64,000 nucleotides of DNA from Fragum whitleyi (Eukaryota > Mollusca > Bivalvia > Cardiida > Cardiidae): contig OX411546.1 in NCBI GenBank assembly GCA_948146395.1, forward strand, positions 23,662,449 to 23,726,448, written 5' to 3'. The position numbers and the translations under genes were made by a program. The notes under the pieces were generated by a model. It saw nothing but the letters and a program-made list of their open reading frames with translations. It ran no database searches and was not told the DNA's origin. Shown in pieces: positions 27,101 to 34,196 of this stretch (the first letter of the stretch is position 1; every line of letters begins with the position of its first letter).

Positions 27101-30100
27101 ACTTATTTGAAAAACTTTGGGAGAGCTTGACCCAAGGGTTATTCCTGCTAAGTTTCATCAAGATTGGCCCCCCAGTTTAGGAGGAGAAGAAATTGTGGAC
27201 AACAGACGTCATACGACTGACAATGGGCATTGGATAATTTCGTGCTCAGGTGAGCTGATAATTGAATTTGAAATCAAAAAACCCCACTCTATCCGTAGCT
27301 CTATATAAAATTCAACCCCACCTCTGTCTGACTAAGTTGTGACAATATGGGAGTATCTTCAATCTTCTGCTCCTGCAAGACCTGTAGAATGAATGGTTCT
27401 CCTTTCATTTGCTTGACAAAGGGACATTTCTTGAACCATTTAGCATGCTCGTTCCAGGGCCGATCTCCTGGTTCCCAGTTGCGAAGGCCTCCATTACAGT
27501 AGAAACATTTCACATTGTCACCAAAACCTAGTTGATAGGAAATTGGTGTTTACCCTCTTCATTATAAAAACAAGAGGACCAAGATGGTCCTAGATTGCTC
27601 ACCTGAGTCTCTTTGACCCCTGGGACATCACATCAATTAAATAGGCAGATGTCATAAAGGAGATAATTGCTACACAAAACCAAGTTTCATGATGTTTGGG
27701 CCAAAATTGTGGCCTCTAGAGTTTTAACAAGAAAAATATCATTAAGACCCCCTTTCCTGTGATATGGCATGGATCCTTCCCATTTTTGATAGGGTTTTTC
27801 CTTGTGACTTGGCAAACATTCTGACAAGGTTTCATGTAGGTTGGGCAATATTTGAGGCTTCAGAAGCATAACAAGAAATTGGTCATTAAGGCCCCTGTAG
27901 ATTGGGCCACATTTATGTCTTCTAGAGCATAAACAAGAAACACTGTCATTTAGGTCCCTTTTCCAGTGATATGGCATGGATCCTTCCCATTTTCAATAGG
28001 GTTCTTCCTTGTAAGTTGGCCAACACTCTTACCAGGTTTCATGTAGGTTGGGCAATATTTGAGGCTTCAGAAGCATAACAAGAAATTGGTCATTAAGGCC
28101 CCTTTTCCTGTGATATGGCATGGATTCTTCCCTTTTCAGTAGGGTTCTCCCTTAAGACTTAGTCAACATTTTGAAAAATTTTCATGAAGATTGTGCAACA
28201 TTAGTGGCTTCAAGAGTGTTGACAAGAACACTATCATTTAGGTCCCCTTTCCCTTGAAATAGCATGGATCCATCCAATTTTCAGTAGAGTTCATTCTTGT
28301 GACCTGGCCAACATTCTGACCGAGTGCCATGAAGATTGGGCCACATTTATGGGAGTTCAAACAAGAAAATTGTCATAAAGACCACTTTTCCCGTGATATG
28401 GCATGGATCCTGCCTATTTTCAATAGGGTTCATCCTTGTGACTTGGCCAACATTCTGACCATGTTTCACGAAGATTGGGAAATATTTGTGGCCTCTAGTG
28501 GGTAAACAAGAAAATTGTCATTAAGACTACTTTTCCTGTGATATGGCATGGATCCTTTCCATTCTCAATAGGGTTCATCCTTGTGACCTGGCCAACATTC
28601 TGACCAAGTTTCATGAAGATTGGGCAATATCTTTGGTCTCTAGAGTGTAAACAAGAAAATTGTCAATAAAGCCCCTTTCCCTGTGACATGGCATGGATCC
28701 TTTCCATTCTCCATAGGGTTCATCCTTGTGACCTGGCCAACATTCTGACCAAGATCATATTTGTGGCCTTTAGAGAGTAAACACTTAAACTGTTGACGCC
28801 ACATGACAGACGACGCAAATTCAATGATCATTAAAGCTCACCTTGAGCACCATGTGCTCAGGTGAGCTAAAAAAGAATAGGTAAAATTGAAATAAAATCT
28901 GAGTGCCAAAAGCACTGATTGTACGCATTGATATCTATTTAAAAAAGAATATAATTCTTTAACCTTTTTGGCATAAAAAAGATCAGATGTCGTACACTAT
29001 GATTAGAATGTACATTTGCTTCTGTACTTTCTGTCAAAGCAGGAAAATTCAAAGTCCAGCATGACAAAGGTTAAATCAGTGAAATTTTCCTTCAAAACAT
29101 TATAAAATAAGTGCAAGACTCATGTTTGAATCTTCTTTAAATCTTGATTTTAACCAAAATAAATCAGAAAAATCCTGTTTTGAAACTAAGACATATCTTT
29201 CATATGTCTTATAACCCATATTTGATCCTATTTTTCATACAACTTGCATACTATTATTGACATTTTTAATTTCAAAATTTTACTAAACATAGTAGAAAAT
29301 ATTATTGGAAAGAATGTTAGGTTTTTTTATGCAATCAAGGGAGATTCACTGTTATTTTCATAATTAAGGCAGTAAAACAATTAAATTTAATTTGAACTAA
29401 TCTGTTATATAATGATCAATTTGAATAGAACTTATCCTGATGAATTAAAAATTGGGCTTGAAAAAATTGCTAATTTTGGGACATTTCAACCAGTCTTGTT
29501 CAAAGTTTCCCCAAAATAATAAGCAAGAAAGCAAGAAGTGTATGCTAAGATCAGACTGCACATCTGTGCAGTCTGATCTTAGTTTATACTTTCTGCCCAA
29601 GCTTTGTGTGCAGTAGGAATATGCCATGAACAGTGTGATAAGGCAGGGAATATTTTATCCAATGACAGAGTGTATGTGTACCGTGGCAAAAATACGTTGT
29701 GTGGATATTTTGCATACGTCATTTGCACAAAATCCATTTTCTTTTGACTAATTACAGAGTTTGTCTGTTACTTTTTGAAAAGAAGTACACGAACACATAC
29801 ACACAACCACACAATTTGATGGAGTTTTGCAGAAGAAATCCAAGTCTGTGTTGCATACGCACAAAGACATAAATTGGAATTTAGTTTATATGCTATTTGT
29901 TTTCTCGAGTGCAGTTTGCACGTGTATTCAGAAAAATACCAAAACCTCTAGTAGAAGAGTGCTTATAAACATAGAATAGCAAGTTTTTGGAACATTGTTT
30001 TAAGAGTGCTTATAAACATAGAATAGCAAGTTTTTGGAACATTGTTTTAAAGTTATAAATATATGAATATTGATACAAACATACGCAAATATTCCAAATA

Positions 30101-31371
30101 AGAAGATTTTGCGGCTGTACACAGATATTGGGAATTTGGATGAAAAATTAGCATGATAAAGGTTAATCCATACCTGCGTAGAAGAATCCTGCCTCAGCCA
30201 GGTGTTCTGGTGTCTGACTTTTATTTGATGGCCAACCTCTAAATGTACTCAACCTTTCACTATAAATAGAATATCTCGGATGTTTGGGTTTTTCCGTAAT
30301 AATTCCAAGGTCGTCAAGTTTTGAGGTATCAACGCCAGCAGCTACATCTTTCGACATCTGTTCTCTTTGTAATTGTTCAGGTGTTTTGGGTACCGATGCA
30401 AGTGGTACATTTCCCACCTCTAGACCAAGTACCATACGACACTTGGGAAAGTGTTTACGATGTTCAAAGTTCGGTCTGTCACCTTCGTCCCAATTCCTGA
30501 GAGCACCTTTACAGAAAACACACATTACTCTATCAGCTATTCCGGTGTAAAAGAAGCCTGATTTAGCCAGACCCGCTGGCGATACTTTCACTGCTCTAGG
30601 CCATTTCTTGAATGTGTCTAGACGATTCTTTTCATATATAAGTTTACTGAGGTCATATGTCTTTGTTCCTATATTGATTGAAGAACCACCCTTGGATGAT
30701 ATTCCTGAAGGATTTGGTTTGCTTGATGCGGTTGATGAAGGCAAAGAGTCAGATCTTGCAGAGCCTGAAGGATGAGGTGATAGTAAACTGTCAAAATTGT
30801 TCTTATTTCCGCTTCGGGAAGAAGGAAATGATGTGCTTCTAGGCATTTGATGTTTGGATGAATCTGTTTCTAGAGAAGAGGGATCTTGGTTTGAACTTCT
30901 GCCATTATTAAGTTGATCATCTGACCTTGACTTTGGAATTTGTGACAGTTCAGCTTTTGTTGATTCAACGCCACCATCAGCCAAATTCTCTGAACTAGTT
31001 GCTGATTCTGTAGATGTCAATTCCAAACTTTCTAATCTCCGAATTATATCAGAATCGTTGTCACTATCTCTCTCTATTGCTACATTGTTTGTGGTGCAGG
31101 TAAAGAATGCACATTCAGGGTTCAGCAGCTTATGTTCGATTACTGGATCATCGGATTCCAACCAATTGGATTTCTTGACACCACAAACATAGCAGATAAC
31201 CTCATCCCCATTTCCCTTGTAAAAGAACCCTGCACATGCAAGCTTTGTTGAGTATGTTTGACTAGAATTTGGCCATTTCGAAAATGTTTTCAATCTCATA
31301 AATTCAAACTTTTTGTCTTCATTTTCAGGAAATGCCTCTCCTGAAAAGGTTTGGTGAAAATAATGCTCCAT
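11917..31371 (-). CDS. Inhibitor of apoptosis E3 ligase (XIAP/BIRC2-3-like), spliced
   Basis: The gene model joins minus-strand exons 31371-30174, 27527-27322, 16818-16687, 14833-14600, 13932-13864 and 12110-11917. Domain order is BIR1 (about residues 26-90), a Ser-rich linker, BIR2 (249-315), BIR3 (372-440), UBA, an acidic linker and a C-terminal RING. Each BIR keeps the CX2CX16HX6C zinc set. The family binds caspases and IAP antagonists through BIR domains, ubiquitin chains through UBA, and transfers ubiquitin through RING, mainly in the cytosol. No CARD is seen, unlike vertebrate BIRC2/3. The visible exons sum to about 677 codons. Exon 2 leaves phase 0 but exon 3 needs phase 1, so a small exon (length 1 mod 3) is probably missing, or another donor is used. 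The ATG at 31371 has a good context (AAAATGG). Introns are filled with mobile elements. Bivalves are known for expanded IAP families. Confidence 0.88.
12231..12475. mobile_element. Foldback element with tRNA-like core
   Basis: The ends are inverted: GTGTAAGGGATGTTTGTACT near 12257 and AGTACAAACACTCCTTACAC near 12437. An inner inverted pair is GAATATTTATCTGCAGGTTA and its complement. Between them lies a tRNA-promoter-like stretch (TAGCGACATGGTAGAGC, then GAGGTCCTGAGTCTAGTCC). It could be a SINE head caught in a MITE or a tRNA-derived foldback. It sits in the intron just upstream of the RING exon. Confidence 0.45.
12543..12960 (-). mobile_element. 405-bp hairpin-ended repeat, copy 1
   Basis: The same family occurs at 15406-15800, 15885-16285 and 24246-24650. 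Landmarks on the minus strand, in order, are GAGTGAAATAACCC, AATAGCAACGCTATTTTG, AAATTTATTAAACTAGTC, a foldback of that word, and CAATATCCTCTAT. No terminal inverted repeats are obvious. The copy at 24 kb shows a 7-bp target duplication. Confidence 0.6.
13125..13372 (-). mobile_element. tRNA-derived SINE, 5' truncated
   Basis: The body and tail match the SINE at 4.2 kb (CTCCAGCTGCTTTCTCACAT, CCCATTGGTGGAG, GGAAAGAATGAGTGCCGCC, terminal (AATC)n). Box B is well kept on the minus strand (CCAGGTTCGAACCCTGATG). The head 5' of box B is missing after about 13372. Confidence 0.7.
13864..13932 (-). CDS. IAP exon 5: short charged linker
   Basis: A 69-bp exon bounded by a good acceptor (CTTTTATTTCAG) and a consensus donor (CAT|GTAAGT). 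It encodes about 23 residues, rich in Lys, Glu, Ser and Asn ([19 protein letters not shown]), linking the acidic region to the RING. Entry and exit are both phase 1 and agree with its neighbours. It is too short for a normal frame search. The call rests on splice sites, phase and position. Confidence 0.75.
14600..14833 (-). CDS. IAP exon 4: end of UBA and acidic linker
   Basis: The acceptor CTTGCTACCTTATAG is followed by GA, which completes a Gly codon with exon 3. The first residues ([20 protein letters not shown]) are the last UBA helix, which in IAPs normally reads GxxF...LIEAVF. The rest is a Glu/Asp-rich, low-complexity linker ([20 protein letters not shown]). The donor is AAAG|GTATTG; an alternative T|GTAAAG four codons earlier keeps the same phase. 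Confidence 0.82.
14971..15311. mobile_element. TTAA-flanked MITE (piggyBac-like ends)
   Basis: TTAA occurs at both borders (14967-14970 and 15312-15315). The ends begin CCCTTGTCATGCTGAATA and, from the right, CCCCCTGTCATGATAAACCC. Inside, CAGTGCAAGACTG-type words repeat in both orientations (15135-15240) and form a large foldback. CCY ends at a TTAA target are typical of piggyBac-type elements. End fragments occur near 32371 and 35950-35970. Confidence 0.55.
15406..15800 (+). mobile_element. 405-bp hairpin-ended repeat, copy 2
   Basis: Plus-strand copy. It has TATAATGTGACCTATGTTAC, AGAGTGAAATAACCCATTGA, ATGACGTCATAATGTAT and AATTTATTAAACTCGTCATC in the family order. The right end is less clear. 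It faces the minus-strand copy at 15885, so the two could form an inverted pair. Confidence 0.55.
15885..16285 (-). mobile_element. 405-bp hairpin-ended repeat, copy 3
   Basis: Reverse orientation to the copy at 15406. It begins CTAGAGGATATTAAATG. It has the internal foldback AAATTTATTAAACAAGTCAT / AGATGACAAGTTCAATAAAT and ends CATATTTCACTCCTGTCACA. Confidence 0.55.
16318..16655 (+). mobile_element. TTGCTCGAGCAA MITE
   Basis: The left end is TACAGTAAAAGTTGCAATAA. The right end, read inward, is CTATACAGACTATCTTGCTC followed by GAGCAACCAC. An internal inverted repeat (AACCCATAAGAAT region against AATGGGTTCTAAC) is visible. Relatives lie at 11.6 kb and on both sides of the assembly gap. Confidence 0.45.
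16687..16818 (-). CDS. IAP exon 3: UBA domain
   Basis: The acceptor CTCTTTTACAG is followed by TGGGTCTTC; the donor is GAAG|GTGAGA. The residues [20 protein letters not shown], then [19 protein letters not shown], match the first helices of an IAP-type UBA (a V-x-MG-hydrophobic pattern with RAIRKRL). Entry phase 1 conflicts with the phase-0 end of exon 2, which points to an unseen exon in the 10-kb intron. Exit phase 1 fits exon 4. Confidence 0.85.
16960..18689. other. IAP intron; relics only
   Basis: A pearl-type fragment lies at about 17550-17680 (GGTTGCCTCTAGAGTGCACA, then CTTGACCCAATTTCGAACTT). It resembles the unit at 18.7 kb. The palindromic word ACATACATGTATACATATAC lies near 17811. 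No exon was recognised here. Confidence 0.35.
18690..18965 (+). mobile_element. Pearl-like element, 3' portion
   Basis: Two degenerate units (CACTTGACCCAATTTTGAAG / CACTTGACTCAAGTTAGAAT) are followed by GACGGACGACTGGATGACGG, CAATAGCTCACC, the hairpin ATAAGCGCTTCGTGCTTAT and GAGCCAAAAA. The 5' end is not seen. Units of the same type are at 56.38-56.79 kb. Confidence 0.5.
18966..20757. other. IAP intron; no exon accepted
   Basis: It contains a T-run at about 19181-19202 and A+T-rich DNA. A 42-bp splice-bounded candidate near 19.3 kb was considered and rejected (see rejected list). Confidence 0.3.
20758..21010. mobile_element. MITE-like element with ACTCGGCC arms
   Basis: The left arm has three ACTCGGYC words (about 20766-20815). 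The right arm has three words in the opposite orientation (GTCGAGTT, GGCCGAGTT, GGCCGAGAT; about 20948-20989). Weak terminal inverted similarity is visible (AGTCAACTCGG against GGAGTCAACC). The arms look like transposase-binding subterminal repeats; no coding capacity. Confidence 0.4.
21886..22030. repeat. 145-bp near-perfect palindrome (foldback MITE)
   Basis: The left arm at 21886-21943 and the right arm at 21973-22030 are reverse complements at 56 of 58 positions by eye. The 29-bp loop holds its own stem AACGCCCTACGGGCGTT. The arms begin GAGTGTCTTTTTCAC. It would form a cruciform or a long hairpin RNA inside the IAP intron transcript. Confidence 0.85.
22403..22559. repeat. Foldback MITE, copy 1
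   Basis: The ends are inverted (ACCCTAATAGTT on the left; the right end read inward gives AAGGTAGTGGATTCGTAATA). The centre is a perfect palindrome AGGTTTCCTAATGAAAATCA and its complement. A second copy is at 23150-23300. Confidence 0.6.
22570..23113 (-). mobile_element. tRNA-SINE split by a MITE
   Basis: The SINE body runs 22570-22685 (AGTTCTTGGTATTTCACACA, TCAGCTGCCAATCACAC) and resumes at 22994 (CATCCATTGGTGGAAGACAA, then the box-B-like CCCTGGTTTGATCCCCTG on the minus strand). The MITE at 22686-22993 lies between. The head is degenerate. Confidence 0.55.
22686..22993 (-). mobile_element. TIR MITE, copy 2 (308 bp), nested in SINE
   Basis: The ends are TACCATATTTCTCCTAATAA and, from the right, TACTGTATTTCCTCTAATAA (about 17 of 20 positions alike). 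The core foldback pairs GAATTTCTTCTAAACAAT with ATTGTTTAGAGGAAATTC. It is the reverse-orientation relative of 8398-8713. Confidence 0.7.
23150..23300. repeat. Foldback MITE, copy 2
   Basis: The ends AAGGTTGTGGACCCTAATAG and (reverse complement of the right end) AAGGTAGTGGACCCGTAATA are inverted repeats. The inner words TTTCCTAATGAAAATCATTA match copy 1. Copies 1 and 2 bracket the split SINE. Confidence 0.6.
23364..23637 (+). mobile_element. Pearl-like element (CCCCCG family), short
   Basis: The 5' end is AACAAGATGTGTTTTTGAAA (hairpin TGTGTTTTTGAAACACA) and then AATGCCCCCG. It has one core unit, a (GACAGACG)-like tract at 23560-23585, then ATATGCCCCTGATCTCTCGA and a GGGGGCATAAA end. The 5' TGCCCCC and the 3' GGGGGCA are inverted. 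Confidence 0.6.
23940..24960 (+). mobile_element. Pearl-like element, interrupted
   Basis: Tandem units (TTATTTTGAAATCxATxCATAA, AGATATGCTCCxGACAAG, TGACCTTGACC, ACAAACTCTTTGCA) continue on both sides of an insertion at 24246-24650. The 3' end is ACACACACAGACAAAGG, the hairpin CCTGTTGCCATTTTATGGCA and GGAGCATAAAA. The 5' border is uncertain, possibly AACTAGAGCTG near 23664. Confidence 0.5.
24246..24650 (+). mobile_element. 405-bp hairpin-ended repeat, copy 4, with TSD
   Basis: It is inserted in the pearl-like element and flanked by CAATAAG at 24239-24245 and 24651-24657. It begins AACTTTAATAATGTGACCTA and ends TTCAATATCCTCTATGTACA. This copy defines both borders of the family best. The ends are not inverted repeats. 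Confidence 0.7.
24961..26096. other. IAP intron; no feature identified
   Basis: A+T-rich sequence with TTTCxCCT-type words that recur loosely (25.3-25.7 kb). No repeat border or exon can be supported. Confidence 0.3.
26097..26675 (+). mobile_element. Pearl-like element, family G (165-bp units)
   Basis: It starts AACTAGAGCTGTCGCAAAGC, then a C-run. About three units carry GTTAGAGTCCxGAAACxAA, TGACCTTGAxxTTTGACCTA and GCATTTGxxxxAAxTTTCAT. The 3' end is CCAATATCTCCCCCCTCTAC followed by TAGGTTGGGAGTATAAA, a hairpin of CTCCC with GGGAG. Relatives lie at 36.54-37.08 and 53.33-53.59 kb. Confidence 0.55.
26676..27263 (+). mobile_element. Pearl-like family H, 5'-truncated
   Basis: Units of about 190 bp (AAATATGACCCCAGG, ATGAACAAACTTGGTA, AAAGCTGTCTGCCTTCTGGT) match the long element at 37.9-39.8 kb. 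The 3' end is CGTGCTCAGGTGAGCTGATA. One unit (TTTGATTCTATGTTAAAAGG, near 26901) is the empty site for the TTAA MITE at 39.0 kb. Confidence 0.6.
27322..27527 (-). CDS. IAP exon 2: zinc-binding half of BIR3
   Basis: The acceptor TATCAACTAG is followed by GTTTTGGTGAC, which completes the Gly codon opened by exon 1. It encodes [30 protein letters not shown] and KKC, so the BIR zinc ligands are C407, C410, H427 and C434, and the Trp after RN is kept. The C-terminal part ([18 protein letters not shown]) is the usual post-BIR linker. The donor GAG|GTGGGG leaves phase 0. An alternative donor CTTA|GTCAGA would give the phase 1 that exon 3 needs but is a weaker site. Confidence 0.92.
27569..28872 (+). 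mobile_element. Pearl-like element (145-bp units, 7 copies)
   Basis: The 5' end is AACAAGAGGACCAAGATGGT (hairpin) and then GATTGCTCACCTGAG. The core landmark GGCATGGATYC occurs at about 27766, 27973, 28117, 28261, 28400, 28545 and 28690, a period of 139-145 bp after the first. The 3' end is GCTCACCTTGAGCACCATGT, then GCTCAGGTGAGCTAAAA. GCTCACCTGAG (5') and CTCAGGTGAGC (3') form a perfect 11-bp subterminal inverted repeat. The ACGG tract is nearly absent in this copy. It lies in IAP intron 1. Confidence 0.75.
29545..29582. repeat. Perfect 38-bp palindrome
   Basis: CTAAGATCAGACTGCACATC is followed by its exact mirror complement ending TCTTAG. The same core (GATCAGACTGCACATATGTG) recurs at 35886 and, partly, at 17282. 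This indicates a dispersed foldback element. Confidence 0.7.
29957..30050. repeat. Perfect 47-bp tandem duplication
   Basis: Two adjacent identical 47-bp copies (29957-30003 and 30004-30050), starting GAGTGCTTATAAACATAGAA, lie about 120 bp downstream of the exon 1 donor in IAP intron 1. Zero differences suggest a very recent event or an assembly artefact. Confidence 0.85.
30174..31371 (-). CDS. IAP exon 1 (coding): BIR1, BIR2, start of BIR3
   Basis: An open frame of 399 codons plus one base ends at the donor GCAG|GTATGG; the in-frame stop just after it (GGTATGGATTAA) is intronic. BIR1 ligands are C60, C63, H80 and C87; BIR2 ligands are C284, C287, H304 and C311. Residues 100-235 are a low-complexity Ser/Asn/Asp-rich linker with no domain. 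BIR3 starts at about 372 ([20 protein letters not shown]) and is cut after AEAGFFYAG, the common BIR intron site. BIR2 and BIR3 have the GALRNW/GGLRNW-EGD groove type that in other IAPs binds IBM peptides; BIR1 ([10 protein letters not shown]) departs from it. An acceptor-like CCTTTTCAG lies inside the first codons (about 31337), so the true 5' end may be another exon. Confidence 0.93.
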
Positions 31372-31796
31372 TTTGAATAAAATGTGTGACTCTCATAATT
31401 TAATGTTTTAAAAGCATAATCTTTTCAACAAGAAATGAATAAATTTACCAAAGTAGTAAATTCTTCAAGTGTGTTTCAAAAGCATGATCTCCTTAACAGT
31501 TTATAAAAGCATAACCTCCTCAACAGTGTTTCAAAAGCATGATCCTTATAACATTGCACATCAAAAAGAATTGATGATTGTTTCACTGTATGCTTTCATC
31601 AAAAGCAGTATCACTTGTATAAGACCATAAAAGCTTAATTTCAACAAACACTTTCTATGCTTTCCATTAGTCTTAACGTTAAGTTTATCTGTAATAGATC
31701 CTAGGAGGGAACGGTTTTTGTATAAAGACAAATAAAAAATATCCACAAGTTCAACTGTAACACTTTTATAACTAAAGTAATCAGGAGAGAGCTTAC

Positions 31797-32061
31797 ACTG
31801 GTAACATATCACAAGTGCTGGCTTCTTGTCTTTATTCTTACTGGGTCCATATGACAGTCTTGATCTGCTGTGAGGCTTGGGATCCAATTTTGTATTGCTG
31901 TGTAGGTTTAGATACTCGGGATCAGAAGTTGTGTCTGGATTTCTAATGATAAAGAAATGATAGAATACTGGTGGAGAACTTAAATCACCATTTAAATTAT
32001 GGCTCCTGACTGAATCCACTTGGCTTTCACAATGAGCATCATCTTGCCATGGTAAAGTCAT
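31797..32061 (-). CDS. Possible 5' exon upstream of the IAP gene
   Basis: The frame starting MTLPWQDDAHCESQ runs 88 codons to a good donor (CAGT|GTAAGC at 31797/31796). The composition looks coding (SRSRLSYGPSKNKDKKPALV) but no domain is recognised. Joining it straight to the acceptor-like site near 31337 would make a TGA codon across the junction, so at least one more exon or another start would be needed. It may be a 5' exon of the IAP gene, a separate gene or chance. Confidence 0.3.
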
Positions 32062-32722
32062 ATTTTAGGTATTTAATATCCTGGCAACATCATTCTTCCA
32101 CTGCCCTGTAAATACATGAATAGACGATCCAGATTTCTCAGTCAGATTTACAGATAGAGGGGTTATTTTGGATTTCAAATAAGGTTATATCAATTATACT
32201 TGTGCAAATCCTATATTGTGGGTACTCATTAGAAAGGTCTAATTGAGATTGATTCAAATCAGTAGCCACAACATGGGGTGTCATTGCAAAATAAAGATTG
32301 TAGTCTGGCATTACCCCCTCTTATCTGTTACCTCTGTGTGGAGGTTCAACAAAACAATCTACATGCTCTTTAATCCTTGTCATGCTGAATAAAAAATCTT
32401 GACAAAACTGCAACAAAGTCAAAGTGCTAAAAGCTCTGGATGCACTGAATGTAATTAGGTATTCATTGTGAAAATTAAATTTTATATTTTTTCTAGTGTC
32501 AAATCAAAGGCCTGAAAGGCCTGAATTGAAGACAGGACTGAATATTAACAATTGGAATGAAAATTGTGGCGTTTTGAGAAGATCTCTTGAGTGGGAATCA
32601 AAAATTTAAAACAATCATTGATGGTTACATATGGAAACTGCACCTTCCTAACAAATGAATATGCTTTACTTTGAAGACTCATCACTTCCAGATAAACCTA
32701 TCCCTCTAGCCAATTCAAGCTT

Positions 32723-34196
32723 AACAAGAGGGTAACTGCCTTCATAATCGCTATTCATCCCCAAGTGTAAGTTTTCAATATCCTAAATGAACAAGCATTT
32801 GGAAGTATTGCATGGCAATACCAAGTCCCATACCGGATTTATAAATATATCCCTAGAGCAGTATCTTTTTTTGGGTGGTAAAGGTATAACTACCTATCCA
32901 AAATATTAGCTGTATCAGATTTTATGTATCAGCTCAATATCTCTGAGGATTAAGAAAAATCCAGAAATTTCCTGGTAATTTTCTTAGTCCAGCATCCGTA
33001 TCTTCCACAAAATCAATGGACCAGAAACCAAATTCAAGCTTGATCTGTAACTCATTGATGCGGACTCACATGCCAAAAATCAGCTAAATATCTCCAAGGG
33101 TTAAGAAAAAAAGTCCAGAAAACTGAAATTTCCTGATGATTTTCTAAGTCCAGCATCCGTATCTTCCACAAAAATCAATGGACCGGAACCAAACTCGAAC
33201 TCGTTCTGTAACTCACTTATGCGGACTCACATACCAAAAATCAGCTCAATATCCCCAAGGGTTAAGAAAAAAAGTCTGGAAAACTGAAATTTCCTGTTAT
33301 TTTCTAAGTCCAGCATCTGTATCTTCCACAAAAATCAATGGACCGGAACCAAATTCAAACTCGTTATGTAACTCATTGATGCAGACTCACATACCAAAAA
33401 TCAGCTCAATATCTCCAAGGGTTAAGAAAAAAAGTCCAGAAAACTGAAATTTCCTGGTAATTTTCTTAGTCCAGCATCAGTATCTTCAACAAAAATCAAT
33501 GGACCGGAACCAAACTCAAACACATTATGTAACTCATTGATGCGGACTCACATACCAAAAAACAGCTCAATATCTCCAAGGGTTAAGAATAAAAGTCTGG
33601 AAAACTGAAATTTCCTGGTAATTTTCTAAGTCCAGCATCCGTATCTTTCACAAAATCAATGGACCGGAACCAAACTCAAACTCGTTCTGTAAATAATTAA
33701 TGCGGAAGCACATACCAAAAATCAGCTCAATATCTCCAAGGGTTAAGAAAAAAAGTCCGGAAAACTGAAATTTCCTGGTAATTTCTAAGTCCAGCATCCG
33801 TATCTTCCACAAAAATCAATGGACCGCTACCAAACTCAAACTCGTTATGTAACTCATTGATGCAGACTCACATACCAAAAATCAGCTCAATATCTCCAAG
33901 GGTTAAGAAAAAAAGTCCAGAAAACTGAAATTTCCTGGTAATTTTCTTAGTCCAGCATCAGTATCTTCCACAAAAATCAATGGACCGGAACCAAACTCAA
34001 ACTTGTTCTGTAACTCATTGATGCGGACTCACATACCAAACATCAGCTCAATATCTCCAAGGGTTAAGAAAAAAAGTCCGGAAAACTGAAATCTGGACTG
34101 ACAGACAGACGGACGGACAGAAGGACGGACGGACAGACAGACGGACGGAGCGCAAACCTATAGTCCCCTTCGGCTTTCGCAGGTAGGGGACTAAAA
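32723..34196 (+). mobile_element. Pearl-like element (160-bp units, 7 copies)
   Basis: The 5' end is AACAAGAGGGTAACTGCCTT, then ATAATCGCT. The unit landmark TCCAGCATC occurs at 32988, 33149, 33309, 33470, 33631, 33790 and 33951, a strict period of 159-161 bp. The tract (GACGGACAGA)n lies at 34095-34150. The 3' hairpin pairs TAGTCCCC with GGGGACTA and ends CTAAAA. It contains no gene; open frames inside are repeats of the unit. Confidence 0.75.

Noticed and set aside
30284..30550. A plus-strand 88-codon frame
   Set aside because: Antisense shadow of IAP BIR2 and its linker.
33178..33447. An 89-codon open frame with repeated peptide words
   Set aside because: It is a translation of the 160-bp tandem units of a pearl-like element, not a gene.
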